From positions 62,001-126,000 of the forward strand of contig NZ_DS990134.1 in assembly GCF_000187895.1 (NCBI RefSeq): a stretch of 64,000 bases of DNA, read 5' to 3'. This document shows positions 25,340 through 33,352 of this stretch, in pieces. The notes below the pieces were generated by a model. That model made no database searches, was not told where the DNA came from, and saw only the letters and a program-made list of their open reading frames with translations. Each line of letters starts with the position of its first letter. Position 1 is the stretch's first letter. The position numbers and the translations under genes are program-made. This DNA is from Phocaeicola plebeius DSM 17135. Lineage in GTDB: Bacteria; Bacteroidota; Bacteroidia; Bacteroidales; Bacteroidaceae.

Positions 25340-27655
25340 TTAAGCTGATTTATATATTTGATATTCCAATTCTCTGATGGCTTGTTCAAAAGCGACTTTG
25401 CCACCAAATAGTTTTATGATTTTAGTTGGTTTCCCTATGCTGTTGAATGGAGGAATCTCCAAAATATTTGCCTTTTCAAAGTCAAGAATACCATTCTCCG
25501 CATATTTGTCAAGAAGAGCCTCCAATACTTCACGAGCCTTGCCTTCGTACTTTCCGAAGTAGTTACGTTTCTTTACATTGTTAGCCCTTTCTTTCCTCGT
25601 CAATGGTGGTTGGTCAAATGCAACGTGACATATCACATCGAAGATATCGGCATCTTTCAATGCCGGATTTGCTTCACGTACTGCGTCTATCAAGATGGCA
25701 TATTCCTTTAACTCATCCATAACCGCCTGTTTGCGTTCTGCTTCAGTCCACATTTGTACGAAATCATCCAAACTTTGATAGTGTCGCAACAGTTGCTTTC
25801 TCGCAAAGGACTGAACGCTTTCCGTTCTCATGGTTTTGCCATCCTCTCCCAAAACAGATACTATCTCATGAGCAATACGAATATCCTTTCCATTGATAAG
25901 ATACTTTTCACGAGGTTCGTGAGCTGTTGGAGGATTTGAGGGAACAGGCGGATATGGCTTCGGCTTTTTTTCACCGCCTTTGGGTGGTTCAGGGTCGCCG
26001 TCAAATGACGGGTCTTTGAATTTTGCGGTAGCATTGCGGAAGTCGAGGATTTCCAGATGCCACTTGCCTTTGTCTTTTCTAAGTCGTGTGCCACGCCCGA
26101 TGATTTGCTTAAATTCCGTCATAGAGCCAATTTCTTTATCAATGACGATTAAGCCACAAGTTTTGCAGTCCACTCCTGTAGATAGAAGTTCGGAGGTAGT
26201 AACAATTACCGGATAAGGTTCGTCAACACTGATAAAGTTGTCTAACTGCTTCTTCCCCTCTTTGTCCTCTCCGACAATGCGTGTTACGTAGTAAGGAGAT
26301 TTTTTACATAAATCGCTATTCATGTTGATAAGCAGTGTTCGCATTTCGGCGGCTTCCTCAATATCTGAACAGAACACGATTGTCTTTGTCATACGACCGA
26401 TGTCGTATAACATTTGGGTAATCCTGTGTGCTACTACTTTACGCCTTAACTTAATGGCAAGGTCACGACCTATATTCTGTCTTTGATATAATTTCTGTTC
26501 AATCTCCTTTCCTAACAAATCTATTTCACCTTCATCGGGAGTCCAGCCCTGCAAATCAACGTTGATGAAGTCGGCAGTAACCCGATATGGAGCCAAGAAA
26601 CCATCTTGGATTCCTTGAAGAAGGGAATAGGTATATACCGGCTCTCCGAAATAATCCAAGTTGTTTGCTCCTTCATCAGCTTTCGGGGTAGCAGTCATAC
26701 CGATTTGGGTAGCCGAGCTGAAATACTCCAATACTTTGCGCCATGCAGAATCGTCCTTTGCGCTACCACGATGGCACTCGTCAACGATAATCAAATCAAA
26801 GAAGTTTGGCTGCACCTCCAAAAACGGATCTGGCTTGCCCTCTTTTCCAACCAGTTGGTGGTATAACGCTATATATACCTCGTATGAGGAGTCAATTTTC
26901 TCTTCGCCTTCCCCAACAGAAGTTATCTTAGTCATAAACTTCTTGAAAGGTTTGAAGTCTTGCACCATTGTTTGGTCAATGAGGATATTTCGGTCTGCAA
27001 GATAAAGAATCTTTTTCTTTGCTCCACTTTTATGGAGACGATGGATAATCTGGAAAGCAGTGAAAGTCTTACCAGTACCGGTAGCCATTACGACAAGTAC
27101 ACGCTGTTGTCCTCTTGCAATGGCTTCCACTGTACGGTCAACCGCTATACGTTGGTAATATCTTGGCTCATGGCTATGGGCATCATAATAAAACGGTGTT
27201 TCTATTATGTTAAGTTCATCCGATGTATAGTTCTTGGATGCAAGATAACGATTGTATAATTCCTCTTCTGTCGGGAAATTCTCTAATTTGATTTCGGTTT
27301 CTTTCCCTGTGATAAAGTCATGTTCCAAGAAAGCATCACCATTACTGGAGTACGCAAATTTCAAGTCAAGGATTTGGGCATAATCCATAGCTTGTTGAAT
27401 ACCATCCCCAACGGCATGTTTGTTATCTTTAGCTTCTACCACTGCAATGGGCTTACCATTATGGTATAATAGATAATCAGCCTTTTTGCCCTCTGCTACT
27501 GAATGTTGGTTGCCAACAACAAGTACTCGACCATCCGTGAAATAATACTCTTCACGCATATTTACGCTTACAGCCCAGCCCTTTTGTTGGAGTGCTGGGG
27601 TAATGAACAAGGTGCGTATCTCTTGTTCTTTGAGTTCTTTCTTGTTTACTTCCAT
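25340..27655 (-). CDS. hsdR: Type I restriction endonuclease subunit HsdR
   Basis: A 771-residue motor and nuclease subunit. The N-terminal nuclease has D60, E74 and K76 (KKADYLLY...IAVVEAKDNK). The SF2 translocase has Walker A ATGTGKT (191-197), DECH (292-295), GMTATP, and motif VI QIIGRGTRLRKDKG. A C-terminal helical region (about 600-771) should contact HsdM. The size is near that of the EcoAI-type family. All catalytic residues are intact, so restriction should be active. Confidence 0.96.
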   Translation of the reverse strand: MEVNKKELKEQEIRTLFITPALQQKGWAVSVNMREEYYFTDGRVLVVGNQHSVAEGKKADYLLYHNGKPIAVVEAKDNKHAVGDGIQQAMDYAQILDLKFAYSSNGDAFLEHDFITGKETEIKLENFPTEEELYNRYLASKNYTSDELNIIETPFYYDAHSHEPRYYQRIAVDRTVEAIARGQQRVLVVMATGTGKTFTAFQIIHRLHKSGAKKKILYLADRNILIDQTMVQDFKPFKKFMTKITSVGEGEEKIDSSYEVYIALYHQLVGKEGKPDPFLEVQPNFFDLIIVDECHRGSAKDDSAWRKVLEYFSSATQIGMTATPKADEGANNLDYFGEPVYTYSLLQGIQDGFLAPYRVTADFINVDLQGWTPDEGEIDLLGKEIEQKLYQRQNIGRDLAIKLRRKVVAHRITQMLYDIGRMTKTIVFCSDIEEAAEMRTLLINMNSDLCKKSPYYVTRIVGEDKEGKKQLDNFISVDEPYPVIVTTSELLSTGVDCKTCGLIVIDKEIGSMTEFKQIIGRGTRLRKDKGKWHLEILDFRNATAKFKDPSFDGDPEPPKGGEKKPKPYPPVPSNPPTAHEPREKYLINGKDIRIAHEIVSVLGEDGKTMRTESVQSFARKQLLRHYQSLDDFVQMWTEAERKQAVMDELKEYAILIDAVREANPALKDADIFDVICHVAFDQPPLTRKERANNVKKRNYFGKYEGKAREVLEALLDKYAENGILDFEKANILEIPPFNSIGKPTKIIKLFGGKVAFEQAIRELEYQIYKSA

Positions 27656-27669
27656 GATAATAAATTGTT

Positions 27670-27876
27670 TTAAGATTTATTACTGCTAACAATCAAATCT
27701 TTCACATCAATATCAAGAACATTAGCTATATCATTAAGGGTTTTGAGGTCTGGTTGAACAGAATTACTACACCATTTACTCACAGTGCAATTGGATTTAC
27801 CAATCTGTTCTGCAAGCCATTTTCCTGTTTTTTGTTGTTCTGCAAGTACGACTTTTAGTCTGTTCAAATTAGCCAT
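27670..27876 (-). CDS. XRE-family HTH regulator of the R-M operon
   Basis: A 68-residue Cro/CI-type protein that is essentially a single HTH (TGKWLAEQIGKSNCTVSKWCSNSVQPDLKTLNDIANVLDIDVKDLI). As first gene of the operon, 14 bp before hsdR, it is placed like an R-M controller (C) protein and may delay or limit hsdR expression. Confidence 0.8.
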   Translation of the reverse strand: MANLNRLKVVLAEQQKTGKWLAEQIGKSNCTVSKWCSNSVQPDLKTLNDIANVLDIDVKDLIVSSNKS

Positions 27877-27901
27877 GAGGTAAAACGTTTTAATTCAAGA
27901 G

Positions 27902-27909
27902 CAAATTTA
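27902..27909 (-). promoter_or_regulatory. -7 box of the R-M operon
   Basis: TAAATTTG on the minus strand fits TAnnTTTG, 26 bp before the XRE start. A TTG lies 23 bp further upstream (27933-27935). Confidence 0.5.
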
Positions 27910-27974
27910 TATAAATACTCTGATAACATAAGCAACTTCCGATAATAATTATTATTTGGAAGCGAAAAAATGGC

Positions 27975-28718
27975 TTAGATACCGTATTTCGACAGGATAT
28001 TTTCGTCAATTTCAATTTTATGCCGACCTGTTGTAGTTCGCAGATTCTTTCTTACGGTGTCAAACGTGGAGTTAGTGAACCATTCGGCAAATGTCGCCAT
28101 CACAAATGATGTAGTTACATCTCCACCTATATTATATTGGAAAGCGATGTTCCAAGCAAAGTTCTTTAAAGAGATTTGTGTGAGCGAACTATGTTTCTTA
28201 ATATGAATCTCGGTCATGGAAAGCACTTGACGATTAGTCACAAAATAGCGGACAGATTCGCAAATTTGGAAAATCTCTGTTTCGTCCAAATCAAAACGCT
28301 TGAATGTGTCTCGTGTATATTTCAGGATAGCATTTAATTTCTTGTCTTCTTCTCTTTCTTTTTGTTGCTTGTATTGTTGTTGCTCATGCTGGTATTCATA
28401 ATGGAATAATTCCATACGCCTTTTTTGTACTTCTACACAATCTTGGGTATGTAAGGATGCAACAGCCGAAGTCTTTTTATCTGTCACTTCATCGGCTAAT
28501 GCCAAATGTGACAAAGGAGTTTCTATAATGTATCTTGCTATAGAGATGCAAAGATGATATAGAAGTTTCAGTATCACATATCCGACAGCCATAACGAACG
28601 GAAGCAAACTCATTCGTATGCTAAGCATATTGCATATTTGAAATGCAATCATTGAAGCCAGCAACACCGCAATGACCTCTATTGTCAAAGAATGGAGTAT
28701 ATATTGTTTTTGCTTCAT
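27975..28718 (-). CDS. Hypothetical membrane protein with coiled coil
   Basis: 247 residues, not recognised. Two hydrophobic segments lie at about 11-30 and 36-60. A charged Q/K/E-rich coiled coil follows (KRRMELFHYEYQHEQQQYKQQKEREEDKKLNAILKYT), then a soluble C-terminal domain (NIAFQYNIGGDVTTSFVMATFAEWF...). It has its own -7 box and is the last gene before the right end of the element. It may be membrane-linked cargo; no enzyme motif is visible. Confidence 0.6.
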   Translation of the reverse strand: MKQKQYILHSLTIEVIAVLLASMIAFQICNMLSIRMSLLPFVMAVGYVILKLLYHLCISIARYIIETPLSHLALADEVTDKKTSAVASLHTQDCVEVQKRRMELFHYEYQHEQQQYKQQKEREEDKKLNAILKYTRDTFKRFDLDETEIFQICESVRYFVTNRQVLSMTEIHIKKHSSLTQISLKNFAWNIAFQYNIGGDVTTSFVMATFAEWFTNSTFDTVRKNLRTTTGRHKIEIDENILSKYGI

Positions 28719-28743
28719 GCCTATTGTTTTTTATTTAGCAATG

Positions 28744-28751
28744 CAAAGGTA
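28744..28751 (-). promoter_or_regulatory. -7 box of the membrane-protein gene
   Basis: TACCTTTG on the minus strand fits TAnnTTTG, 25 bp before the start codon. Confidence 0.5.
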
Positions 28752-29064
28752 TAACACTTTTTCATAAAAAACGAAAGGAAAAAATAGATACCGCTTTGCA
28801 AATCAATAGCTTATGAAAAGAAAAGCATAATAAGAGAAAATATCGAAGACTATCTGAAAACAAGAGAAAATAGAAATCGTCAAAAATAGTATAGTTAAAC
28901 TAAGTTAAAGTTTTTTGCGGTAGCTTTTCTATTCTCGCTAAGGCTGAAATATAGAGTAAACGAAGTAAAGTAATCATATTTGTACCAAGTTATATATAAT
29001 ACACTGATATACAGTAGTAATTATCTTTGAGGAAGTAAAATAATCTGTAACAAATAGATAACAG
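28752..29064. other. Gene-free right end of the element
   Basis: AT-rich, no plausible gene. It contains a direct repeat AAGAGAAAATA at 28832-28842 and 28862-28872 (possible integrase arm sites) and the candidate attR. Confidence 0.4.
28976..28987. repeat. Candidate attR (12-bp direct repeat)
   Basis: Second copy of ATATTTGTACCA in the same orientation as 9355-9366. Confidence 0.55.
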
Positions 29065-29103
29065 AAATTCCGTATAATCCGAAAGGGTTATACGGAATTT
29101 TTT
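29065..29103. terminator. Strong hairpin with T-run, no adjacent gene
   Basis: Perfect 13-bp arms AAATTCCGTATAA (29065-29077) and TTATACGGAATTT (29088-29100), followed by T. It may shield the chromosomal gene at 29269 from read-through, or end an unseen transcript. Confidence 0.75.
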
Positions 29104-29180
29104 ATGCCTTGATACTTAGCATGTATTGGCTGAAATGGCAAATAAAAAAGTATGGTTTTCATGTTTTGTGGGGATTTTTC

Positions 29181-29188
29181 TATATTTG
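29181..29188 (+). promoter_or_regulatory. -7 box of the secreted-protein gene
   Basis: TATATTTG fits TAnnTTTG. It implies a 5' leader of about 75 nt before 29269. No good -33 box. Confidence 0.45.
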
Positions 29189-29268
29189 TGCAGATTAGTT
29201 TGAAGGAACCGCGAACAAGAATGTTTCCAGCTGTACAATCTGGAGATGCAGTCTAATAATATTATACC

Positions 29269-30102
29269 ATGAAAAGAAAGTTTATATTTATATCTGTTTT
29301 GTTGTTTTGTTTTAGTACTGTCTGCTCCGGTGCATGTATAGATGAAATTAAAACGTTCTATGCGAGCTATATGACGAATATTTTAAATGTGGATTCAACC
29401 AATGAAGCACTATGCAGGAAGTATTTAACTGAAGAATTGGCTGCTAAACTTCAAAGAATGCGTAATGCCACGGGAGGAGATCCGATTATACGGGCGCAGG
29501 ATATGAATTCAGATGCAATTAAGACATTAAATGTAAGAGAAATTGCAGACGATTGGTATATGGTAAGCTATCTTTGGAATGAAAAAGATAGTGCTAGTCT
29601 GGTGGAGATTCCATTAAAAGTGGGGTGTGTGAATGAAAAATGTAAGATAGTATATATTACCCCTATTGAAAATGGTAGTCAATATGGAAATGAGTGGTTG
29701 ACCGGTTTTGAAAATACAGCTTCATATAAAATAGATAGTTCGTCGGGAGAATCATTGGTCGAAAGTTTTTATAAACTTTACGTGGCTACCTATTGCAGCA
29801 TGTGCAGCGATTTGAATTCCAAGTTACAGTCTTTACGCTTGTCTCATCTGTCTCACACAGCTTTAGAACAATTCAAGAAGGTAGAATTAGAAAATTTGCA
29901 GGATGGCTTCGGGGGCTATGACCTTTTGATTACGAATTTTGATTTCGACAGTATGTGGTTTCACAGTTTGAAGGTTGTTCCGTTGGAGACTGATAATTAC
30001 CAGGTTACTTATCAGGCAGGGAAGTATACGCATCAAATAAATATCCAGACGGCATATCGGGACGGTAGATATTGGATTAATGCCATCACCGGAGTTCGAT
30101 AA
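29269..30102 (+). CDS. Secreted protein, two DUF3828-like repeats
   Basis: 277 residues with a signal peptide (MKRKFIFISVLLFCFSTVCSGA). The mature part looks like two related halves: residues 23-140 start CIDEIKTFYASYMTNIL and residues 160-277 start SGESLVESFYKLYVATYC. Each begins with the F/YxxY helix and ends in a strand-rich part (DWYMVSYLW; NYQVTYQAG), reminiscent of DUF3828. Four cysteines may form disulfides. Function unknown; probably periplasmic. Confidence 0.65.
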   Translation: MKRKFIFISVLLFCFSTVCSGACIDEIKTFYASYMTNILNVDSTNEALCRKYLTEELAAKLQRMRNATGGDPIIRAQDMNSDAIKTLNVREIADDWYMVSYLWNEKDSASLVEIPLKVGCVNEKCKIVYITPIENGSQYGNEWLTGFENTASYKIDSSSGESLVESFYKLYVATYCSMCSDLNSKLQSLRLSHLSHTALEQFKKVELENLQDGFGGYDLLITNFDFDSMWFHSLKVVPLETDNYQVTYQAGKYTHQINIQTAYRDGRYWINAITGVR

Positions 30103-30114
30103 GTATTCATACCG

Positions 30115-30690
30115 TTATTTCTTCTTGCTCAGTTCTGCCCGTATACGACTGAGCGACTGAGGTGTGATAAACAAATAAGAAGCGATGTGCTTCAGCGGTA
30201 CGTGCTGCAACAATTCTGGATTTTGCTCCAGGAGTGTCAGGTAACGCTGTTTGGCTTGTGCGGCACCTCCGTTTATCATCCAGTTTTCCATGTCCAGAAA
30301 CTGGCGTTCAAAGATGATTCTTCCGATGTTGGCGAACAAAACGGAAGAAGAGAAAAAAGTCTCCAGCTTGCTTTTAGAGATACGGTAGACACGGCTGTCG
30401 CTCATAGCTTCGATGGAAACCAGAGAAGGAAGTCCGGCCACATACCCCCAGGAGGAAAAGATACTGTCACCTTGAAAAGCAAACCAGAGCGAAATATCCA
30501 CTCCGTCGCGCAGGTAATGTCCTCTCCAGATACCGTCAGCTACCAGATAGAAGGAAGAGTTACGCTCTCCCTCCCGTACGATATGTTCCCCTTTCCGGTA
30601 GGTAAGCAGTTCCATCTGTTCCAGTAGCTTTTCGGCTTCCGGCTGCGCCAGTCCGTATTTTTCACGAAGTATCTCAATAAAAGCTTTCAT
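30115..30690 (-). CDS. Crp/Fnr family transcriptional regulator
   Basis: 191 residues with an N-terminal cyclic-nucleotide-binding-like beta-roll (LTYRKGEHIVREGERNSSFYLVADGIWRGHYLRDG) and a C-terminal HTH (LKHIASYLFITPQSLSRIRAEL). This is the Bacteroidetes subgroup common in the genus, with no cysteine cluster of the FNR type. A -7 box directly upstream indicates its own promoter. It may regulate the MATE gene upstream of it. Confidence 0.88.
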   Translation of the reverse strand: MKAFIEILREKYGLAQPEAEKLLEQMELLTYRKGEHIVREGERNSSFYLVADGIWRGHYLRDGVDISLWFAFQGDSIFSSWGYVAGLPSLVSIEAMSDSRVYRISKSKLETFFSSSVLFANIGRIIFERQFLDMENWMINGGAAQAKQRYLTLLEQNPELLQHVPLKHIASYLFITPQSLSRIRAELSKKK

Positions 30691-30713
30691 ACCTTTTTGC
30701 GTTTATGCAGGCA

Positions 30714-30721
30714 CAAAGGTA
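30714..30721 (-). promoter_or_regulatory. -7 box of the Crp/Fnr gene
   Basis: TACCTTTG on the minus strand fits TAnnTTTG, 24 bp before the start codon and overlapping the intergenic gap after the MATE gene. Confidence 0.5.
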
Positions 30722-30729
30722 ATAAATCT

Positions 30730-32073
30730 TTAGCTTCGTTTCCTGTGACAATAGATGGTAATGACAAAAAGAAAGGTCAGCAGTTCGGAAACGGGGACGG
30801 CCAGCCAGATTCCCGGTACTCCCCACAGGATGGGCATCAGCCAGAAACAGAATAGGATGAGGATAAAACCACGCAGCAGGGTGATGGCCATGGCCGGACG
30901 GTCGCGTTCTACACTCTGGAAATAGCCGATGGATACAATGTTGATGCCGAAGCACACGAAGCCGGAAGCAAACAGGGGAAGTCCTTTAACGGCCAGGTCG
31001 TGTGCCGGATAGGAACTGTCGATAAACCACGAGGTGATTTGAGCGGAGAACAGGGCTGTAACGGCAAATACCACTACACCGCAGGAGATGGCGGTCAGCA
31101 GGGCCAGGCGAAAGGCAGCACGTACGCGCTCCGGATTTCCAGCACCGAAGTTGTAGCTGAGAATGGGCTGTGCCGACTGGGCAATGGCATTGTATACCAT
31201 AAAAATGATGGGGAAGAAGTAGCAGGCGATGCTGTAGGCAGCTACTCCGTCTTCACCCAGGTAGTGAATGAATACGTAGTTGCCGGTAAACATCATAGTG
31301 GCAATGGCCGCTTCACAGAGGAAACTGGACAATCCCAGTTTGCACATATAGCCCGTGTTGCGGAGGGTGAGACGCAGACTCTTGGATGATAATTTCACTT
31401 TGCACAAGTGCAGTACCCGGTGCGGCTGCATCAGGTAAATCAGAATCATCAGGGCACCTACGATGTATCCCAGGCTGGTAGCTAAGGCCGCACCGAACAT
31501 TCCCCATTTAAGAACGAAAATAAATAGATAGTCCAGTCCGATATTCAGCAGGGCCGGTATGATGTTGCACACCATGGCATAATTGGGCGAGCCGTCCAGT
31601 CGCACGAAGAACATGCCGGAACTCAGCAGGGCACTGAAGACCAGGAAGGGGACAAACCAGTGCATGTATTCCGTGGCGAGAGGCAGCAGACGGGGAGAGC
31701 TTCCCAGCAGCAAGGCAATTTTCTCCACATTGCAGAGGATGACTGCGGCGTAGGCGATGAGCAATAAGGAGGAAACCACCACTGCCTGCGTGATATTGAT
31801 GCGGGCCACCTTTACCTTTCCTTGCGACAGGTGAATGGAGGCTACAACCGATGCACCGATACCGAACATCAGCGCCACTCCCGTATTGATGAGGAAAAGC
31901 GGAGCTGTAATGTTGACGGCAGCCAGGGCATCACTGCCGATACCTTTTCCCACAAAAATGCCGTCGGTAATGATGAAGATGGCCGAGAAAATCATTCCCA
32001 GCACCGTAGGGATAAGTAATTTCCGGAATAATTTCGGAATGTCCATACTTCCGAAGTCAATACTGTCTTTCAT
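30730..32073 (-). CDS. MATE family efflux transporter
   Basis: A 447-residue inner-membrane drug/sodium or proton antiporter with about 12 transmembrane segments. It has the two-fold MatE repeat: LLIPTVLGMIFSAIFIITDGIFVGKGIGSDALAAVNI at the start and a second repeat from NTGYMCKLGLSSFLCEAAIATMMFTGNYVFIHYLGEDGVAAYSIA. The length is normal and the substrate unknown. The Crp/Fnr regulator gene follows 39 bp downstream. Confidence 0.9.
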   Translation of the reverse strand: MKDSIDFGSMDIPKLFRKLLIPTVLGMIFSAIFIITDGIFVGKGIGSDALAAVNITAPLFLINTGVALMFGIGASVVASIHLSQGKVKVARINITQAVVVSSLLLIAYAAVILCNVEKIALLLGSSPRLLPLATEYMHWFVPFLVFSALLSSGMFFVRLDGSPNYAMVCNIIPALLNIGLDYLFIFVLKWGMFGAALATSLGYIVGALMILIYLMQPHRVLHLCKVKLSSKSLRLTLRNTGYMCKLGLSSFLCEAAIATMMFTGNYVFIHYLGEDGVAAYSIACYFFPIIFMVYNAIAQSAQPILSYNFGAGNPERVRAAFRLALLTAISCGVVVFAVTALFSAQITSWFIDSSYPAHDLAVKGLPLFASGFVCFGINIVSIGYFQSVERDRPAMAITLLRGFILILFCFWLMPILWGVPGIWLAVPVSELLTFLFVITIYCHRKRS

Positions 32074-32234
32074 GTCTTTTCTCTGTTTTTTGCATTTGGC
32101 TGCGAAGGTAAGCCAATTCTTACACTAAAAAATTCACAAATGGTAATAAATCATTTTTTAGTCTTTTCCTGCAAATGCACCGAAAAAGGTTTGGGTGGCT
32201 GGTTTCTACGGTTCAGTCACTTCAGGCGCGGCTT

Positions 32235-32279
32235 GGGAATAATTCCCGTGAAAGGGGACGATGGGGCCTGCTATCTTTG
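32235..32279 (+). promoter_or_regulatory. Promoter with palindromic operator of the RND-TCS operon
   Basis: A 13-bp palindrome GGGAATAATTCCC at 32235-32247 lies 24 bp before a -7 box TATCTTTG (32272-32279). It occupies the -33 region, where no normal -33 box is found, as expected for an activator-dependent promoter. Confidence 0.45.
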
Positions 32280-32307
32280 TGGCGTAGAATGATAATATTG
32301 TAGAAGA

Positions 32308-33339
32308 ATGAAAACAGAGATTTTATTTCTTGCAGGGATGTGCTTGTGCGCATGCAGTCGTACGCCACAGGAACAGGCCTCTTTTCCCAGCGTGAAGGTA
32401 GTTCATGCCGAAGTCATGGAGGCTCCCTCTTCACGGTGCTATACGTTTATTTCGCAGCCTTACCGCTTGTCTGAACTATCTTTTCGGGTGGGAGGACCTG
32501 TGCATGCATTTGATGTGCAGCAGGGACAGTTTTTCCGGAAAGGACAACTGATTGCGGCCATTGATGAACGTGATTTTGTTATCCAGAAACAGCGCACGGA
32601 GGCATTGTATCGTCAGGCGGAGGTCGATTATGCCCGTATATCCAGTTTGTATGCCAAAGATAACATATCCGGCATGAATTATGAGCAGGCAAAGGCAAAC
32701 TACGAACGCACCAAGGCGGATTATGAAGCGGCAGTCAACGCGTGGGAAGACAGCCGTCTGTATGCGCCTTTCGACGGTTATGTGCAGCAGGCGCATATCG
32801 AGCGCTACCAGGATGTGAAACCGTCGGTTCCGGTGGTGACGTTTATCGACCTTTCACGCATCAAAGTAGAAGCCTACGTGCCCGAGGATATGGCGTTGCA
32901 GATGCGGCAGAAAGATTCTGTGGCGTGTGTGGTCCGCTTCAATGCACTTCCTGACAGGGAATTTGTGCCTTCTGAATATTTCCTGACGCAGACTGCTACG
33001 GAGAACAACATTTCTTATTTGCTGACTGCCATCTTGGATAACAAGGACGGACGTTTGTTGGGAGGTATGTCAGGTACACTCGCTGTGTCGTATGCAGCCG
33101 ATGGAGAGAAGAATCACCTGACACTCCCTCAGAAAGTGGTTTGCCATGATCCGGAACACGGGGCATTTGTGTGGTGCGTAGACGGACAGAGCCGGGTGAA
33201 ACGAGTTGCGGTGACGTTGGGCAAGCTGAAAAAGGAGGACCGGGTAGAGATTCTGTCGGGCGTTTCATCGGCCGACCGCGTGATAACTACACGTTTGCCG
33301 TTTTTGTCGGAACAGGAGCAAGTGACCATCGAAGAATAA
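32308..33339 (+). CDS. RND efflux periplasmic adaptor (membrane fusion protein)
   Basis: 343 residues starting with a lipoprotein signal (lipobox LCAC, cysteine 16). It contains the barrel-sandwich/lipoyl halves (SFRVGGPVHAFDVQQGQFFRKGQLIAAID and AWEDSRLYAPFDGYVQQAHI), a helical hairpin between them, and a beta-barrel plus membrane-proximal domain at the C-terminus. It links the inner-membrane RND pump (14 bp downstream) to the TolC duct. Confidence 0.92.
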   Translation: MKTEILFLAGMCLCACSRTPQEQASFPSVKVVHAEVMEAPSSRCYTFISQPYRLSELSFRVGGPVHAFDVQQGQFFRKGQLIAAIDERDFVIQKQRTEALYRQAEVDYARISSLYAKDNISGMNYEQAKANYERTKADYEAAVNAWEDSRLYAPFDGYVQQAHIERYQDVKPSVPVVTFIDLSRIKVEAYVPEDMALQMRQKDSVACVVRFNALPDREFVPSEYFLTQTATENNISYLLTAILDNKDGRLLGGMSGTLAVSYAADGEKNHLTLPQKVVCHDPEHGAFVWCVDGQSRVKRVAVTLGKLKKEDRVEILSGVSSADRVITTRLPFLSEQEQVTIEE

Positions 33340-33352
33340 AGGAGGAAGACGA

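Larger units (their letters stand above)
9355..28987. mobile_element. Integrated mobilisable element carrying a phase-variable type I R-M system
   Basis: About 19.6 kb, visibly more AT-rich than dnaK and the flanking pump genes. It carries a tyrosine integrase and HTH genes at the left end, DUF3987 and TOPRIM replication-type proteins, MobC/MobA with a candidate oriT, then a complete type I restriction-modification locus with an hsdS shufflon. It lies between the dnaK terminator and a short intergenic region. No type IV secretion genes are present, so it should be mobilised by another conjugative element. Boundaries rest on the 12-bp direct repeat. Confidence 0.75.
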
